A stretch of 64,000 bases of DNA from Nocardioides sp. (GTDB lineage Bacteria > Actinomycetota > Actinomycetes > Propionibacteriales > Nocardioidaceae). A program made the position numbers and the translations under genes. This document shows, piece after piece, positions 8,420-18,966 of this stretch. The first letter of the stretch is position 1; each line of letters begins with the position of its first letter. The notes beneath the pieces are model-generated. The model saw only the letters and a list, made by a program, of their open reading frames with translations, was not told where the DNA came from and made no database searches. The DNA is taken from the NCBI RefSeq assembly GCF_030019515.1, contig NZ_JASEEQ010000001.1, positions 62,001 to 126,000 on the forward strand, in the 5' to 3' direction.

Positions 8420-9528
8420 GCGGAGGTCTCGGCCTTCCTCATCTGGGCGGACACGCTGTCGGTGAGGTCGCTCCACGACTTCTTGAACTTGTCGACGCCC
8501 TCGGTCTCGAGGACCACCAGGACGTCGTCGAAGTCGACGCCGACCTCGCCGAGGCGCTCGAGGATGGCGGCGCCGGCGCCGGCGCGGCCGGTCACGACGT
8601 CGCCGAGGACCTCACCGTGGTCCGCGAACGCGTGCAGGGTCTTCTCGGGCATCGTGTTGACGGTCTCTGCGACGACGAGGTCGCGCACGTACATCGTGTC
8701 GTCGTAGTCGGGGTTCTTCACCCCGGTCGAGGCCCACAGCGGCCGCTGCCGGTTGGCACCCACGGCCTCGAGCGCACGCCAGCGCTCGGACCCGAAGACC
8801 TCCTCGAACGCGCCGTACGCGACCAGCGCGTTGGCGACGGCGGCCTTGCCGCGCAGGGCGAGCGCCGTCTCGGAGCCGATCGCCTCGAGCCGCTTGTCGA
8901 CCTCGGTGTCGACGCGGGAGACGAAGAACGACCCGTAGGAGTGGATCCTCGACAGGTCGTGGCCCGCCTCGTGTGCGTGCTCGAGGCCCGTGAGGTAGGC
9001 GTCCATCACGTCGCGGTAGCGCTGAGTGCTGAACATCAGGGTCACGTTGACGCTGATGCCCTCGGCGGTCGCCGCGGTGATCGCGGCCAGGCCCTCCTCG
9101 GTCGCCGGGATCTTGACCAGTGCATTGGGGCGGTCGACGGCCGCCCACAGCGCGCGTGCGGACGCGATGGTGGCCTGGGTGTCGTTGGCCAGGTCGGGCT
9201 CCACCTCGATGGAGACCCGGCCGTTCGCGTGGTCCGCCTCGTACGTCGGGCGCAGGATGTCGCAGGCGTTGCGGACGTCCTCGGTGGTGAGGTCGAAGAT
9301 GATCCGCTCGACCGGCTCGCCCTTTTCGACGAGCTGGGCGACCTGCGCGTCGTAGCGCTCGCCGTCGGCGATCGCGGCGGCGAAGATCGTCGGGTTGCTC
9401 GTGACGCCCACGACCGACTTCTCCGCCACCAGCCCGGCGAGGTTGTCCGTCTCGATCCGCTCCCGGGACAGGTCGTCGAGCCAGATCGAGACGCCGGCGT
9501 CGGTGAGTGCTTTCAGTTGGTCGCTCAT
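8416..9528 (-). CDS. tal: Transaldolase
   Basis: Transfers a dihydroxyacetone unit between sugar phosphates in the non-oxidative pentose phosphate pathway. The 370-residue protein begins with [12 protein letters not shown] and has [12 protein letters not shown] and the Schiff-base lysine in [31 protein letters not shown] follows. The ATG has GGAGGAACC directly upstream, a near-ideal ribosome-binding site, so the start is secure although the frame stays open far upstream. It lies 56 bases after tkt and overlaps pgi by four bases. Confidence 0.97.
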   Translation of the reverse strand: MSDQLKALTDAGVSIWLDDLSRERIETDNLAGLVAEKSVVGVTSNPTIFAAAIADGERYDAQVAQLVEKGEPVERIIFDLTTEDVRNACDILRPTYEADHANGRVSIEVEPDLANDTQATIASARALWAAVDRPNALVKIPATEEGLAAITAATAEGISVNVTLMFSTQRYRDVMDAYLTGLEHAHEAGHDLSRIHSYGSFFVSRVDTEVDKRLEAIGSETALALRGKAAVANALVAYGAFEEVFGSERWRALEAVGANRQRPLWASTGVKNPDYDDTMYVRDLVVAETVNTMPEKTLHAFADHGEVLGDVVTGRAGAGAAILERLGEVGVDFDDVLVVLETEGVDKFKKSWSDLTDSVSAQMRKAETSA

Positions 9529-9584
9529 GGTTCCTCCGATGTAGGTGGTCGGTGGTCGCGTCGGCGGTGAGGCTGGTCGCTCCG

Positions 9585-11702
9585 CTAGCTGCTGCTGACG
9601 CGGATGCTGTCGCGCGCGGCATCGGCGACCGCTTGGGCCGTGATGCCGTACTCCTGGTAGATGCGGGCGTAGTCGGCGGAGGCGCCGTACGTCTCGATCG
9701 AGACGATCCGGCCGTGGTCGCCGACCACCTCGTGCCAGCCCTGGGCGATGCCGGCCTCGACCGACACGCGGGCCTTGACGATCGGCGGGATCACGGCCTC
9801 GCGGTAGGACTCGTGCTGCGCGGCGAACCACTCGCGGCACGGCATGGACACGACGCGGGCGCGGATGCCGTCCTCGGCGAGCAGGGCACGGGCCTCGACG
9901 GCGAGCTGCACCTCCGAGCCGGTGCCGACGAGCACGACGTCGGGCTGCCCACCCCGGCCGTCGACCTCCGGGGCGTCGATCAGGATGTAGCCGCCGCGGT
10001 GGACGTCCTCGGTTCCGGAGAAGCCGTCCCGGTCGCGCGGGAACACGGGCACGTTCTGGCGGGTCAGGGCCAGTGCGGAGGGCCGGTCGGTGTGCTCCAT
10101 GACGGCCTTCCAGCAGGCCGCGACCTCGTTGGCGTCGGCGGGCCGCACGACGTCGAGGCCCGGGATGGCGCGGAGCGCGGCGAGGTGCTCGATCGGCTGG
10201 TGGGTCGGGCCGTCCTCGCCGAGGCCGATGGAGTCGTGCGTCCACACGTAGGTGACCGGCAGCCCCATCAGCGAGGCCAGCCGGACCGCGGGCCGCATGT
10301 AGTCGGAGAACGTGAGGAACGTGCCGCCGAAGACCCGGGTGCCACTGTGCAGCGCGATGCCGTTCATGATCGAGCCCATCGCGTGCTCGCGGATGCCGAA
10401 GTGCAGCACCCGGCCGGCGTACGGGTCGCCCGCCCACATCTTCGAGGACCGGTCGACGGGCAGGAACGACGGGACGCCCTCGATCGTGGTGTTGTTCGAC
10501 TCCGCCAGGTCCGCCGAGCCGCCCCAGAGCTCCGGGACCCGCGCGGCGATCGCGTTGATGACCTGACCGGAGGCCTTGCGGGTCGCGACCCCCTTCGGGT
10601 CGGCGTCGAAGACCGGCAGGTCGTCGGCCCAGCCCTCGGGCAGCTCGTGGTCGCGCAGCCGCATCAGCACCGCGAAGCTGTCGGGGTTCTTCTGTCGCCA
10701 GGCGCCGAAGTCCTCGTCCCAGGCCTTCCCGGCGGCCGCGCCGCGCTCGCCGAGCCTGCGGGTGTGCTCGAGGACCCCCTCGGGGAGCTCGAAGGTCTGG
10801 GCGGGGTCGAAGCCCAGGACCTCCTTCGTGGCGGCGACCTCGTCGGCGCCGAGGGCGGAGCCGTGGGCCTTGCCGGTGCCCTGGGCGTTCGGTGCCGGCC
10901 AGGCGATGATCGTCTTCAGCTCGATGAAGCTGGGCCGGTCGGTGACCGCCTCGGCGGCGCGGATCGCGTCGTACAGCGCGTGCACGTCCTCGTGGTACTC
11001 GGTGCCGCCGTTGGTCCAGTCGACGACCTGCACGTGCCACCCGTAGGCCTCGTAGCGTGCCGCGACGTCCTCGCTGAGCGCGATGCTGGTGTCGTCCTCG
11101 ATGGAGATCCTGTTGGCGTCGTAGATCAGCGTCAGGTTGCCGAGCTGCTGGGTGCCGGCGATCGAGGAGGCCTCGCCGCTGACGCCCTCCTGGATGTCGC
11201 CGTCGCTGCAGATGGCGTACACGCGGTGGTCGAACACCGAGGGCCCGGTCTTCGCGTCCGCGTCCAGCAGCCCGCGCAGCCGGCGCGCGGCCATCGCCAT
11301 CCCAACCGCGTTGCCGACGCCCTGACCCAGCGGGCCGGTCGTGGTCTCCACCCCGGCGGTGTGGCGGTACTCCGGGTGACCGGGGGTCTTGCTGCCCCAG
11401 GTGCGCAGCGCCTTGAGGTCGTCGAGCTCGAGGCCGAAGCCGCCGAGGAAGAGTTGGATATAGAGGGTCAGCGAGGAGTGGCCGGCGGAGAGCACGAACC
11501 GGTCGCGAGCGATCCAGCGCGGGTCGGACGGGTCGTGGCGCATCACCTTCTGGAAGAGCAGGTACGCCACCGGAGCCAGGCTCATCGCCGTTCCCGGGTG
11601 TCCGTTCCCGACCTTCTGCACTGCGTCCATCGCGAGCACTCGGGCTGTGTCCACCGCCTTCTGGTCGAGGTCGGTCCAGTCGAGCGCAGCGGTGTCGGTC
11701 AC
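9585..11702 (-). CDS. tkt: Transketolase
   Basis: Thiamine diphosphate enzyme that moves two-carbon units between sugar phosphates. 705 residues from the chosen start. Motifs include [13 protein letters not shown], the ThDP-binding [14 protein letters not shown] and [16 protein letters not shown]. The start is GTG at 11702, which has AAAGGA upstream at about six bases; an in-frame GTG at 11729 would add nine residues and has no clear ribosome-binding site. First gene of the minus-strand pentose phosphate operon, divergent from ctaB across about 110 bases. Confidence 0.95.
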   Translation of the reverse strand: MTDTAALDWTDLDQKAVDTARVLAMDAVQKVGNGHPGTAMSLAPVAYLLFQKVMRHDPSDPRWIARDRFVLSAGHSSLTLYIQLFLGGFGLELDDLKALRTWGSKTPGHPEYRHTAGVETTTGPLGQGVGNAVGMAMAARRLRGLLDADAKTGPSVFDHRVYAICSDGDIQEGVSGEASSIAGTQQLGNLTLIYDANRISIEDDTSIALSEDVAARYEAYGWHVQVVDWTNGGTEYHEDVHALYDAIRAAEAVTDRPSFIELKTIIAWPAPNAQGTGKAHGSALGADEVAATKEVLGFDPAQTFELPEGVLEHTRRLGERGAAAGKAWDEDFGAWRQKNPDSFAVLMRLRDHELPEGWADDLPVFDADPKGVATRKASGQVINAIAARVPELWGGSADLAESNNTTIEGVPSFLPVDRSSKMWAGDPYAGRVLHFGIREHAMGSIMNGIALHSGTRVFGGTFLTFSDYMRPAVRLASLMGLPVTYVWTHDSIGLGEDGPTHQPIEHLAALRAIPGLDVVRPADANEVAACWKAVMEHTDRPSALALTRQNVPVFPRDRDGFSGTEDVHRGGYILIDAPEVDGRGGQPDVVLVGTGSEVQLAVEARALLAEDGIRARVVSMPCREWFAAQHESYREAVIPPIVKARVSVEAGIAQGWHEVVGDHGRIVSIETYGASADYARIYQEYGITAQAVADAARDSIRVSSS

Positions 11703-11813
11703 AGGATTCCTTTCGAGGTCATCGGCCACACCCGAGCCTACTCACCCCTAGCGATAGACTCGCGGCAGTCCTGCTACCTGTCGGTACCCCTGTTCCCGCC
11801 CGAGGATCCCCCT
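11703..11813. promoter_or_regulatory. Divergent tkt / ctaB promoter region
   Basis: The 111 bases between the two opposed start codons must hold promoters for both operons. A TAGACT at 11755-11760 is a possible -10 element for ctaB, well upstream of its start. The AAAGGA ribosome-binding site of tkt lies at the left edge. No operator was recognised. Confidence 0.35.
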
Positions 11814-12758
11814 GTGACGTACGTCGGCCAGTCGGCCTCTGCTGCCCAGCAGTCCGCGGCCGAGCGGGCGACCCCCAAGGATGTCCTGGCTGCGTACGTC
11901 GGGCTGACCAAGCCCCGGGTGATCGAGCTCCTGCTGCTCACGACGGTGCCGGTGATGTTCTTCGCGGACCGCGGGGTCCCGGAGCTCTGGCTGGTGGTCG
12001 CGACCGTCGTCGGTGGCGCGTTCTCGGCGGGTTCGGCGTCGGTCTTCAACTGCGTCTACGACCGAGACATCGACGAGCAGATGCGGCGTACCCGTCGCCG
12101 GGCGCTGCCGCGGCACATCGTGTCGCCGGCCGCGGCGCTCGTGTTCGGGCTCGTGCTCGGGGTCCTCTCGACGATCATCCTCTACGTCTGGGTGAACCCG
12201 CTCTCCGCGGCGCTCTCGGTGGCCGCCAACGCGTTCTACGTGCTCGTCTACACGATGCTGCTCAAGCGTCGGACGACCCAGAACATCGTGTGGGGCGGGC
12301 TGGCCGGCTGCTTCCCGGCCCTGATCGGGTGGACGGCCGTCACGGGGTCGCTCTCCTGGGTGCCGGTCGTGCTGTTCGCCGTGGTGTTCTTCTGGACCCC
12401 GCCGCACACCTGGGCGCTGGCGCTGCGCTACCGCGAGGACTACGCGAACGTCGACGTGCCGATGCTCCCGGTCGTCGCCCCCGCCCGCGAGGTCGGCCGC
12501 CAGGTGGTGATCTACAGCTGGGTGATGGTCGCGACCTCGCTCCTGCTGTGGCCGGTCGCGGGCACGGGCGTCTTCTACCCGATCGCCGCCGGTGTGCTCG
12601 GCGCGGCCTTCCTGCTCGAGGCGCACCGGATGTGGGCCCGCTCGCGGGGCACCGAGAGCCTCTCGGTCATCCAGCCGATGCGGCTGTTCCACTCCTCGAA
12701 CCTCTACCTGTCGCTGCTGTTCGTGGCGGTCGCGCTCGACCCGCTCCTGGCGCGCTGA
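11814..12758 (+). CDS. ctaB: Protohaem IX farnesyltransferase (haem o synthase)
   Basis: Adds a farnesyl group to haem b, giving haem o for the aa3-type cytochrome oxidase. The protein has 314 residues with about nine membrane segments. UbiA-family aspartate motif [12 protein letters not shown] and the conserved [17 protein letters not shown] are present, as is [15 protein letters not shown]. The GTG start with GAGG about nine bases upstream is chosen; the same frame is open much further upstream, but that part is antisense to tkt. It faces ctaA, which performs the next step, across a hairpin-rich gap. Confidence 0.95.
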   Translation: MTYVGQSASAAQQSAAERATPKDVLAAYVGLTKPRVIELLLLTTVPVMFFADRGVPELWLVVATVVGGAFSAGSASVFNCVYDRDIDEQMRRTRRRALPRHIVSPAAALVFGLVLGVLSTIILYVWVNPLSAALSVAANAFYVLVYTMLLKRRTTQNIVWGGLAGCFPALIGWTAVTGSLSWVPVVLFAVVFFWTPPHTWALALRYREDYANVDVPMLPVVAPAREVGRQVVIYSWVMVATSLLLWPVAGTGVFYPIAAGVLGAAFLLEAHRMWARSRGTESLSVIQPMRLFHSSNLYLSLLFVAVALDPLLAR

Positions 12759-12871
12759 GCTCGGTGCCGGCCGGGCGATTGCGTCGGGCCCCGGAGCAAT
12801 CAGTTCGAGAAAGTCCCGCCCGTCGTGCAACCTCGCGGCCCGTCCCGGCGTCTGAGGGGTGACGGCGACCA

Positions 12872-12896
12872 GCCCGCCCACGGGGGTGCGGGCGGG
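12872..12896. terminator. Hairpin after ctaB
   Basis: GCCCGCCCAC and GTGCGGGCGGG form a GC-rich stem with a short loop and one bulge, 114 bases after the ctaB stop. There is no T-run, as is common for actinobacterial hairpins. Confidence 0.35.
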
Positions 12897-12960
12897 TCGC
12901 GGTCGACCGAGGCGGGGCCTCGCAGTGCACCTGAGGGCACCTGTCAGCCCCCGTGTCAGC

Positions 12961-13010
12961 CGAGACCCGCATGACCCGGCGCAGCGGCACGGCGAGTCGT
13001 GCGGGTCTCG
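12961..13010. terminator. Bidirectional hairpin between convergent ctaB and ctaA
   Basis: CGAGACCCGCATGAC (12961-12975) pairs with GTCGTGCGGGTCTCG (12996-13010) at 14 of 15 positions, with a 20-base loop. It sits between two converging stop codons, so a shared terminator is the simplest reading. The rest of 12759-13031 shows no gene. Confidence 0.55.
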
Positions 13011-13031
13011 CCGGTCCGTGCAGCAGCCGGA

Positions 13032-13937
13032 TCAGCCGGGTCGGCCGGGCGCGGCCGCCGCGGGCTCGCGCACCTGGACCAGCGCCCAGGTGACGGCGGC
13101 CGAGGTGAGCGCCGCGCCGAGCATGTGGAAGCCGACCAGGACGACGGGGAGATCGGTGAAGTACTGCACGAAGCCGATCGCACCCTGGGCGACCTCGACG
13201 ACCAGCAGCACCAGGACGGCCTGGCGGGTCGCAGCAGGGGCGCCGGTCGCGATCGCCGCGAGGAGCAGCCCGATGGTGAGGCCCACGAACAGGAACACCA
13301 GGTCCGCGTGCAGCTGACTCATCTGCAGCGGGGAGAGCCCGTTTCGCGCCGAGTCGGCGTCGCCGGCGTGCGGGCCGGAGCCCGTCACGACCGTGCCGAC
13401 GTAGAGCACCGCCCAGGCGGCGGCGAAGGTCGCCCAGGCGAGCCCGACCAACGCGCCACGGGCCGGCGTCGCGGGCGCCGGCCGGTCGAGCCGCTGGATG
13501 AAGAGCACCGCCAGGCCCATGATCGCCAGCGACAGGAGCAGGTGCAGCGACACGACCCACGGGTTGAGGTCGGTGAGCACGGTGATCCCGCCGATCACCG
13601 CCTGGGCCGGGATCCCGAGGCCCATGACCAGGGCCAGCAGGCGCAGGTCGCGGCGACCCGACTGCCAGGCGGCGACGAACGTGCCGATCGCGACCGCGGT
13701 GAGCACGTAGGTGAGCAGCCGGTTGCCGAACTCGATCGCGGAGTGCACGTCATACGCGCCGTGCGGGGTGAACGACTCCTCGGTGCACCGCGGCCAGGTC
13801 GGGCAGCCGAGACCCGACCCGGTCAGGCGGACCACGCCGCCGGTCACCACGAGCACGCCGTTCGCGACGAGCGTCGCCCAGCCCCAGCCGCGCAGCCAGT
13901 CGTCGAGGTGGCGCAGCCGGTAGGTCAGTCGATCCAT
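13032..13937 (-). CDS. ctaA: Haem A synthase (COX15/CtaA family)
   Basis: Oxidises the C8 methyl of haem o to give haem a. 301 residues and eight predicted membrane helices. Conserved features are NGVLVVTGGVVRLTGSGLGCPTWPRC with the extracellular cysteine pair, the EFGNRLLTYVL histidine/glutamate region, and histidines in VVSLHLLLSL, SQLHADLVF and VGFHMLGA, expected haem ligands. The ATG overlaps the stop of the upstream ABC permease by one base, so it is co-transcribed with the exporter. Confidence 0.94.
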   Translation of the reverse strand: MDRLTYRLRHLDDWLRGWGWATLVANGVLVVTGGVVRLTGSGLGCPTWPRCTEESFTPHGAYDVHSAIEFGNRLLTYVLTAVAIGTFVAAWQSGRRDLRLLALVMGLGIPAQAVIGGITVLTDLNPWVVSLHLLLSLAIMGLAVLFIQRLDRPAPATPARGALVGLAWATFAAAWAVLYVGTVVTGSGPHAGDADSARNGLSPLQMSQLHADLVFLFVGLTIGLLLAAIATGAPAATRQAVLVLLVVEVAQGAIGFVQYFTDLPVVLVGFHMLGAALTSAAVTWALVQVREPAAAAPGRPG

Positions 13938-14722
13938 CACTCCCACTTGAAGGTCCGGGCGGTGAGGGCGGTGCCGAGCACCGCCCACGCGAGCAGCACG
14001 GCCAGGTCGGCCCAGGCCGTCGTGCCGTCGATCAGTGCCTCCCGCATGGCGCCGCCGAGGGCACCCGAGGGCAGCCAGCGCACCACCTCGCCGAACGAGC
14101 CGTACGCCGAGACCGGCAGCACGACCGCGCCCCCGGCGAGGAGCAGGAGGTAGACGAGGTTCGCCGCGGCGAGGGTGGCCTCGGCGCGTAGCACGCCGGA
14201 GATGAACAGGCCCAGCGACGCGAACGCCGCGGTGCCCAGCACCACCCCGAGCAACGCGCCCAGCACGCCGGGCGCGGGGTCCCAGCCGAGGACGAGAGCG
14301 ACCAGCGCGATCACCAGCACCTGGAGCGCCTCGATGAGGAGCAGGCCGCCGATCTTCCCGGCCAGCAGGCCCGATCGGGGGAGCGGGGAGGACCCGAGAC
14401 GCTTGATGACGCCGTACCGCCGCTCGAAACCGGTCGCGATGGCCAGCGAGGTGAACGCCGTCGACATGACGGCGAGCGCGAGCACGCCGGGCGCGAAGAC
14501 GTCCACGGGGGGATGCGCCAGGTCCATGCCCACCCGCTCGGCGCCGGCGACCCCGCCGATGAGCACGATCACCGGGATGACGACGGCCAGCAGCAGCTGC
14601 TCGCCGTTGCGCAGCATCAGTCGCGACTCCATCGCGGCCTGGGCCAGCACCTGGCGGTGCAGCGGTGCGGCGCCGGGCCGGGGCGCGAACGTCCCGCTCG
14701 GCCCGCCGGTCGCGGGGCTCAC
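13937..14722 (-). CDS. ABC-2 type transporter permease
   Basis: 261 residues with about six hydrophobic segments and the ABC-2 permease pattern (N-terminal cytoplasmic helix ESRLMLRNGEQLL, then membrane helices, RRYGVIKRLGSSPLPRSGLLAGK in the cytoplasmic loop). The GTG start overlaps the stop of the ATPase gene (GTGA), indicating a two-gene exporter. Its partner is the ATPase at 14719-15666. Substrate unknown. An exporter of this type upstream of ctaA is often seen in actinobacteria, but no role in haem handling can be read from the sequence. Confidence 0.85.
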   Translation of the reverse strand: MSPATGGPSGTFAPRPGAAPLHRQVLAQAAMESRLMLRNGEQLLLAVVIPVIVLIGGVAGAERVGMDLAHPPVDVFAPGVLALAVMSTAFTSLAIATGFERRYGVIKRLGSSPLPRSGLLAGKIGGLLLIEALQVLVIALVALVLGWDPAPGVLGALLGVVLGTAAFASLGLFISGVLRAEATLAAANLVYLLLLAGGAVVLPVSAYGSFGEVVRWLPSGALGGAMREALIDGTTAWADLAVLLAWAVLGTALTARTFKWE

Positions 14723-15666
14723 GGCACCAACCCCCGTCCGGTGAGCTGGAGGAACACGTCCTCGAGGTTGCGTTGGCCGAGCGTGAGCGACTCTGGCAGC
14801 ACGTCGTTCTCCTCGCACCACCGGGAGACCGTCGCGAGCGTGGACGCGTCGGCCGGACCGGTGACCATCAGGCTCAGTGCGTCGAGCTGGGTGACCTCGG
14901 TGTGCTCGCCGAGGGCCTTCGCCAGCAGCTCGGGGGAGCCGGGCGGGAACGGACGGGTCACCACCAGCCGGATCGTCGCGTGGGCACCGCCCCGGGTCAG
15001 CTCGAGCGGCGTCCCGGACGCGATCAGCCGACCGTGGTCGATGATGTGGATCTGGTCGGCGAGCCGCTCGGCCTCGTCCATGTAGTGGGTGGTGAGCACC
15101 ACGGTCACCCCGTCGCCGCGCAGCTCCTCGAGCAGCTCCCAGGTGGTCCGCCGCGCGTGCGGATCCATGCCGGCGGTCGGCTCGTCCACGAACACGATCT
15201 CCGGGCGCCCGACCAGGGCCATCGCGAGGCCGAGGCGCTGCTGCTGGCCACCGGACAGCCGGCGGTACGGCGTGCGGCCACACTCGGCCAGCCCGAGCCG
15301 GTCGGAGAGCAGGTCGGTGTCGAGCGGGTGCGCGTGCAGCCTGGCGACGTGGTCGAGCATCTCCCGGGCCCGCACACCGCTCCAGGCGCCGCCGTCCTGG
15401 AGCATCACACCGATCCGGGGGAGCAGCGCGGCCCGGTCGCGGATGGGGTCGAGGCCGAGGACCCGCACCGTGCCCGCCTGCGGACGGCGGTAGCCCTCGC
15501 AGGTCTCGAGCGTGGTCGTCTTCCCGGCGCCGTTGGGTCCGAGGACGGCGGTGATGGTGTGCCGCTCCACGCTCAGCGAGAGCGCGTCGACCGCCACCTT
15601 GTCGCCGTAGCGCATCGCGAGGCCGTCGACCGAGACCGCGGGGACGGTGGGGTCGGACGCGGGCAC
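14719..15666 (-). CDS. ABC transporter ATP-binding protein (exporter type)
   Basis: 315 residues. Walker A GPNGAGKTTT, Q-loop in GVMLQDGGAWSG, signature LSGGQQQRLGLA and Walker B IVFVDEP are intact, followed by TTHYMDEAERLADQ as in drug and polysaccharide ABC-2 exporters. A C-terminal extension of ~90 residues ends NLEDVFLQLTGRGLVP, usual for this class. GTG start at 15666. Pairs with the downstream permease through a four-base overlap. Confidence 0.9.
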   Translation of the reverse strand: MPASDPTVPAVSVDGLAMRYGDKVAVDALSLSVERHTITAVLGPNGAGKTTTLETCEGYRRPQAGTVRVLGLDPIRDRAALLPRIGVMLQDGGAWSGVRAREMLDHVARLHAHPLDTDLLSDRLGLAECGRTPYRRLSGGQQQRLGLAMALVGRPEIVFVDEPTAGMDPHARRTTWELLEELRGDGVTVVLTTHYMDEAERLADQIHIIDHGRLIASGTPLELTRGGAHATIRLVVTRPFPPGSPELLAKALGEHTEVTQLDALSLMVTGPADASTLATVSRWCEENDVLPESLTLGQRNLEDVFLQLTGRGLVP

Positions 15667-15708
15667 CGCACCAGTCTAGGGAGAGCGGCCGGCGGTCGCG
15701 GCCACGGG

Positions 15709-16386
15709 TCAGCGGCTGCGCCGGCCCACCTCGCGCAGGATCTCCGGCTCGTTGGTGATCAGGCCGTTCGCGCCGAACCCGACGACGCGGTCGAGGCGGT
15801 CGAGATCGTCGATCGGCCACGTCATCACGACCTCGACCGTCCGCCGTAGCCGGCCGACCAGCGCCGCGTCGAGCAGCGATCGGTGCAGCGAGACGCCGTA
15901 CGGCGGCGTCCGGTCGGCGCCTTCGCAGCGGTCGACGGAGTCGAGCCGGCGGAGCAGCGCGGCCAGCTCGGCGCGGTTGCGGGCGGACAGCACGAGGCGT
16001 GCGTACGGCAGCCGGGCGACCGCCTCCACCGCCGGCCAGTACCGCCCGCAGACCAGCACGGGCTGCTGGCGCGCGCGCTCGTGCAGCAGCTCGGCCACCG
16101 CGCGGCCGGTCGAGACGGACCGTCCCTTCAGGTCGAGCATGAACGTCGTCCCGCGTCGGTCGGCGTCGAGGAGCTCGGCGAGCCCGAGGCGGGGCGCGGA
16201 GGCGGAGGCGAGCTCCCAGCGGTCCCACAGGAACGGCAGCGGTCCTGCCGTCTTGAGGTGGCGCACCTCGAGCCGGCCGCGGTGGGCGTGCACGTCGCAC
16301 TCGATGATGTCGGCGCCGAGGAGGTTCGCCTCGTGCAGGCCGGCCAGGGAGTTGCCCGCCCGGTGGGCGATCGCGAGCAGGCTCAT
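15709..16386 (-). CDS. Glycerophosphodiester phosphodiesterase family protein
   Basis: 225 residues with the GDPD barrel start [14 protein letters not shown], catalytic His in HRAGN, metal-binding IIECDVH and the lysine-bearing TFMLDLKGR. Likely hydrolyses glycerophosphodiesters to glycerol 3-phosphate and an alcohol. No signal peptide is present, so it is probably cytosolic. ATG overlaps the stop of the PAP2 gene (ATGA), suggesting linked phospholipid turnover. It is on the short side for the family. Confidence 0.85.
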   Translation of the reverse strand: MSLLAIAHRAGNSLAGLHEANLLGADIIECDVHAHRGRLEVRHLKTAGPLPFLWDRWELASASAPRLGLAELLDADRRGTTFMLDLKGRSVSTGRAVAELLHERARQQPVLVCGRYWPAVEAVARLPYARLVLSARNRAELAALLRRLDSVDRCEGADRTPPYGVSLHRSLLDAALVGRLRRTVEVVMTWPIDDLDRLDRVVGFGANGLITNEPEILREVGRRSR

Positions 16387-17117
16387 GGCGCGGCCTGTCG
16401 GCGCTCGCGCCGCTGCTCCAGCAGGAGGGCGCCGACGTGGCCGACCAGGGCGAGCGCGAGTCCGGCCAGCACGTCGAGGACGTAGTGGTTGGCGGTCGCC
16501 ACGACCGCGAGGGACATCAGCACGGGCAGCACGAACCCGACCCAGCGCAGCGCGAGCATGGTCGCGGCCGTCGCGATCGCGATCCCGACGAGCAGGTTCC
16601 AGCCGGCGTGCAGGCTCGGCATCGCGGCGTACTGGTTGACGAAGCTCGGCGGTTGCAGCACCCGGTAGGCGTGGGACTTCTCGGTCACGGTGTCGACCAG
16701 GTCCGGGTCGATCAACCGCGGCGGGGCCACGGGGTAGGTCACGTACACGATCAGGCCCAGTCCGCCGGAGACCAGCATCGCGTCGCGCAGCCGGAGGAAC
16801 GCCGGACGGTGCTGCCACACCAGCCAGCCCATGGTCAGGACGATCACCGGCCAGTGGCCCCAGATGTAGATCCAGTTGGCCCCCGTCTCCAGCGCGGGGG
16901 CCGCCAGGACCGGGGCCTGGACCAGCCCCTCGACGTCGAGTCCGATCCGCTCCTCGAGACGCGTGATGTCCCGGGCGTGGCCCTCGGCCGTCGACGGCGC
17001 GATCGCCGTGAGGCCGCGCACCTGGAAGTAGAAGAAGAGCCCGAGAAGCACGATCGCGACCTGACCGAGGACCCAGCGCGCGCGGTGCTGCACCGCGCTC
17101 GACTGCGGCATGAACAT
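16383..17117 (-). CDS. PAP2-superfamily membrane phosphatase (inositol-phosphotransferase-like)
   Basis: 244 residues with about six membrane helices. The PAP2 signature is split as [22 protein letters not shown] and [15 protein letters not shown], placing the catalytic histidines on the outer face. This arrangement resembles the inositol phosphorylceramide/phosphatidylinositol synthase-like branch. ATG at 17117 has AGGAGG seven bases upstream, so the start is secure. Followed directly by the GDPD gene. Substrate not determinable. Confidence 0.83.
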   Translation of the reverse strand: MFMPQSSAVQHRARWVLGQVAIVLLGLFFYFQVRGLTAIAPSTAEGHARDITRLEERIGLDVEGLVQAPVLAAPALETGANWIYIWGHWPVIVLTMGWLVWQHRPAFLRLRDAMLVSGGLGLIVYVTYPVAPPRLIDPDLVDTVTEKSHAYRVLQPPSFVNQYAAMPSLHAGWNLLVGIAIATAATMLALRWVGFVLPVLMSLAVVATANHYVLDVLAGLALALVGHVGALLLEQRRERRQAAP

Positions 17118-17234
17118 CCCCTGGCCTCCTGCCTGCGCTCGGTGACGGCGTCGGGGTGGCCCACGATCGATCCTGCCCGGCCGCGCGCCTCGCGTCGCGT
17201 GGCAAAGGTCCCGAGTTGGCTCGGTCCGAGTCCG

Positions 17235-18095
17235 TCAGACCGGGGCGGCCACGGACCGTCGGCCGGCCAGGAGGCTGGTGCCACCGAGGGCGAGCGCGGG
17301 CAGCCAGGCGACCGCGGCCTTCAGCGCCACCGCGGCGGCCGCGGCCGTGAGGGGTACGCCGGCGGCGGCGAGCGCGACGACGAGGGCACCGTCCCGCGGG
17401 CTGGCGCCGTTCGGTCCGGGCACCGCGCCGGCGATCTGGCTGGCGCCGAACGCCCCCAGCACGGCGAGCGGCGACACGGTGTTGCCGGTGGCGGCGACCG
17501 CACCGAGGAGCAGCGCGGCGATGGAGAGCTGGTAGCCCGCGGAGAGGACCAGGCCGTGGAGCAGCGCGCGCCACGGGGGCAGTGGGCGGCTGGGGAGCAG
17601 GTCGGGCCGGACCCGGCGCAGCACCAGGACGGCGACCACCGCAGCCAGGGACAGGCCCGCGACCGGCAGGATCAGGGCCACCGGGAGCGCCGTACCGGCG
17701 AACGCCACGAACGCGGCGAGCCCCAGCGCCCCGACGAGTCGGTCGGTGCCCACGCTCAGCACGGCGTCGCCGCGCCCCAGCCCGACGCCGATGAGCCGCT
17801 TGAGGCGCCACAGGTCGGCGCCGACGTGGCCGGGCGTGAGCAGGCCGAGGAGCTCGGACTCGGCGTACGCGCGCAGGTGCCACCGGCGGGTCAGGTCGGC
17901 GTCGGTGAGCGCCCGCCAGCGCAGCGGACACAGGAGGTACTTCCCGACGACCCACGGGAGCAGGCCGGCGACGACCGGCCAGACCGAGACCTGGGAGAGG
18001 CGGGGGAGCGTGAGCACCGGGACCAGGATGCTGACGAGCACACCGAGGGCCAGCAGGGTGCGGGAGCCGAGGACGGCGCGGAGGCGGGCGATCAT
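17235..18095 (-). CDS. Lysylphosphatidylglycerol synthase/flippase-like membrane protein
   Basis: 286 residues from the chosen ATG, with about eight membrane helices and the UPF0104/LPG_synthase_TM pattern ([42 protein letters not shown]). Such proteins often move lipids or glycolipids. The catalytic aminoacyl-transferase domain of MprF is absent, so lysyl transfer is unlikely. No good ribosome-binding site precedes the ATG at 18095; a GTG at 18164 in the same frame would add 23 residues. Divergent from the suf operon and possibly linked to the PAP2/GDPD pair. Confidence 0.75.
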   Translation of the reverse strand: MIARLRAVLGSRTLLALGVLVSILVPVLTLPRLSQVSVWPVVAGLLPWVVGKYLLCPLRWRALTDADLTRRWHLRAYAESELLGLLTPGHVGADLWRLKRLIGVGLGRGDAVLSVGTDRLVGALGLAAFVAFAGTALPVALILPVAGLSLAAVVAVLVLRRVRPDLLPSRPLPPWRALLHGLVLSAGYQLSIAALLLGAVAATGNTVSPLAVLGAFGASQIAGAVPGPNGASPRDGALVVALAAAGVPLTAAAAAVALKAAVAWLPALALGGTSLLAGRRSVAAPV

Positions 18096-18192
18096 GCGAG
18101 CAGGAGGGGACCTTCGGATCGGCGTGGTCGCAGCGTCGTTGCAGCGCAGGATCTCCAGTGTCACCGACGGGCGGGCAATGGCCAAACGGGGG

Positions 18193-18211
18193 TTAGGTCG
18201 TCCTTACTTGA
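18193..18211 (+). promoter_or_regulatory. Iron-box-like (DtxR/IdeR) element at the suf promoter
   Basis: Bases 18193-18211 match 13 of 19 positions of the published IdeR/DtxR consensus TTAGGTTAGSCTAACCTAA, including the first six and CCT-AC. A possible -35 TTACTT (18204-18209) and -10 TAACGG (18226-18231), 16 bases apart, overlap it. Binding is inferred. Confidence 0.4.
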
Positions 18212-18231
18212 AGGGCGGAGGCCAATAACGG

Positions 18232-18246
18232 CACACTGGCGTTGTG
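18232..18246 (+). promoter_or_regulatory. CACA-N7-TGTG dyad at the sufR start
   Basis: CACA at 18232-18235 and TGTG at 18243-18246 form a short dyad that straddles the probable transcription start and the sufR GTG. Position suits autoregulation by SufR, but the match is short and could be chance. Confidence 0.3.
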
Positions 18247-18966
18247 GAATTCCCCGTGGTCGCTCCTCCCGCGGCGCAGGCCGGGCACGATCAGCCCACC
18301 CGCCAGCGGGTGGCCCGGTCGATCCTCGACCACGGACCCTCCACGGCCGCGGCGCTCGCCGAGCGGCTCGACCTGACGCCCGCAGCGGTCCGGCGCCACC
18401 TCGACCAGCTGGTCGAGGAAGGGGCGGTCGAGGCCCGCGAGCCCCGGAGCCTCGCCGCCCGGGGGCGGGGCCGCCCCGCCAAGGTGTTCGCGCTGACCGA
18501 GTCCGGCCGCGACGGCTTCGACCAGCAGTACGACGACCTCGCCGTCCAGGCGCTGCGCTTCCTCTCCGAGACCGGGGGCACGGCGGCGGTGCGCGAGTTC
18601 GCGGTCCGCCGCGCGTCGTTCATCGCGGAGCGCTTCGAGCACGTCCGTGCCGACCAGCCCGGCCTGACCCCCGCCGAGGTCCTGGCCCGGGTGCTCACCG
18701 ACGAGGGGTACGCCGCCGCCGTGCGCGACCTACCCGTGGGGGAGCAGCTGTGCCAGCAGCACTGCCCGGTCTCCCACGTCGCGCACGAGTTCCCCCAGCT
18801 GTGCGAGGCCGAGACCGAGGCGATCGGCAAGGTCCTCGGCCGGCACGTCCAGCGGCTGGCCACCATCGCCCACGGCGACGGGGTCTGCACCACCTCCATC
18901 CCAGACCTTCCCGCATCCGTCGAGAAGCCCATGACCACCGAGAAGAAGGAGCACGTCAGCCGATGA
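18244..18966 (+). CDS. sufR: Fe-S cluster-sensing transcriptional regulator SufR
   Basis: 240 residues. N-terminal winged helix (about 18-88; [22 protein letters not shown]) and a C-terminal part with Cys170, Cys174, Cys187 and Cys215. The Cys174-X12-Cys187 spacing is the one used by SufR to hold an Fe-S cluster. SufR represses the suf operon when Fe-S supply is adequate. The GTG start lies 13 bases after a candidate -10. The stop overlaps the sufB ATG (18963-18966), so regulator and assembly genes form one operon. Confidence 0.92.
   Translation: MEFPVVAPPAAQAGHDQPTRQRVARSILDHGPSTAAALAERLDLTPAAVRRHLDQLVEEGAVEAREPRSLAARGRGRPAKVFALTESGRDGFDQQYDDLAVQALRFLSETGGTAAVREFAVRRASFIAERFEHVRADQPGLTPAEVLARVLTDEGYAAAVRDLPVGEQLCQQHCPVSHVAHEFPQLCEAETEAIGKVLGRHVQRLATIAHGDGVCTTSIPDLPASVEKPMTTEKKEHVSR

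Noticed and set aside
8416..11040. A transaldolase fused to a long N-terminal extension
   Set aside because: The upstream part is an out-of-frame shadow of tkt. The GGAGGAACC ribosome-binding site fixes the tal start at 9528.
9507..12758. A very long plus-strand gene ending in the haem o synthase
   Set aside because: Two thirds of it is antisense to tal and tkt. Only the part from 11814 encodes recognisable protein; the rest is an open frame caused by high GC.
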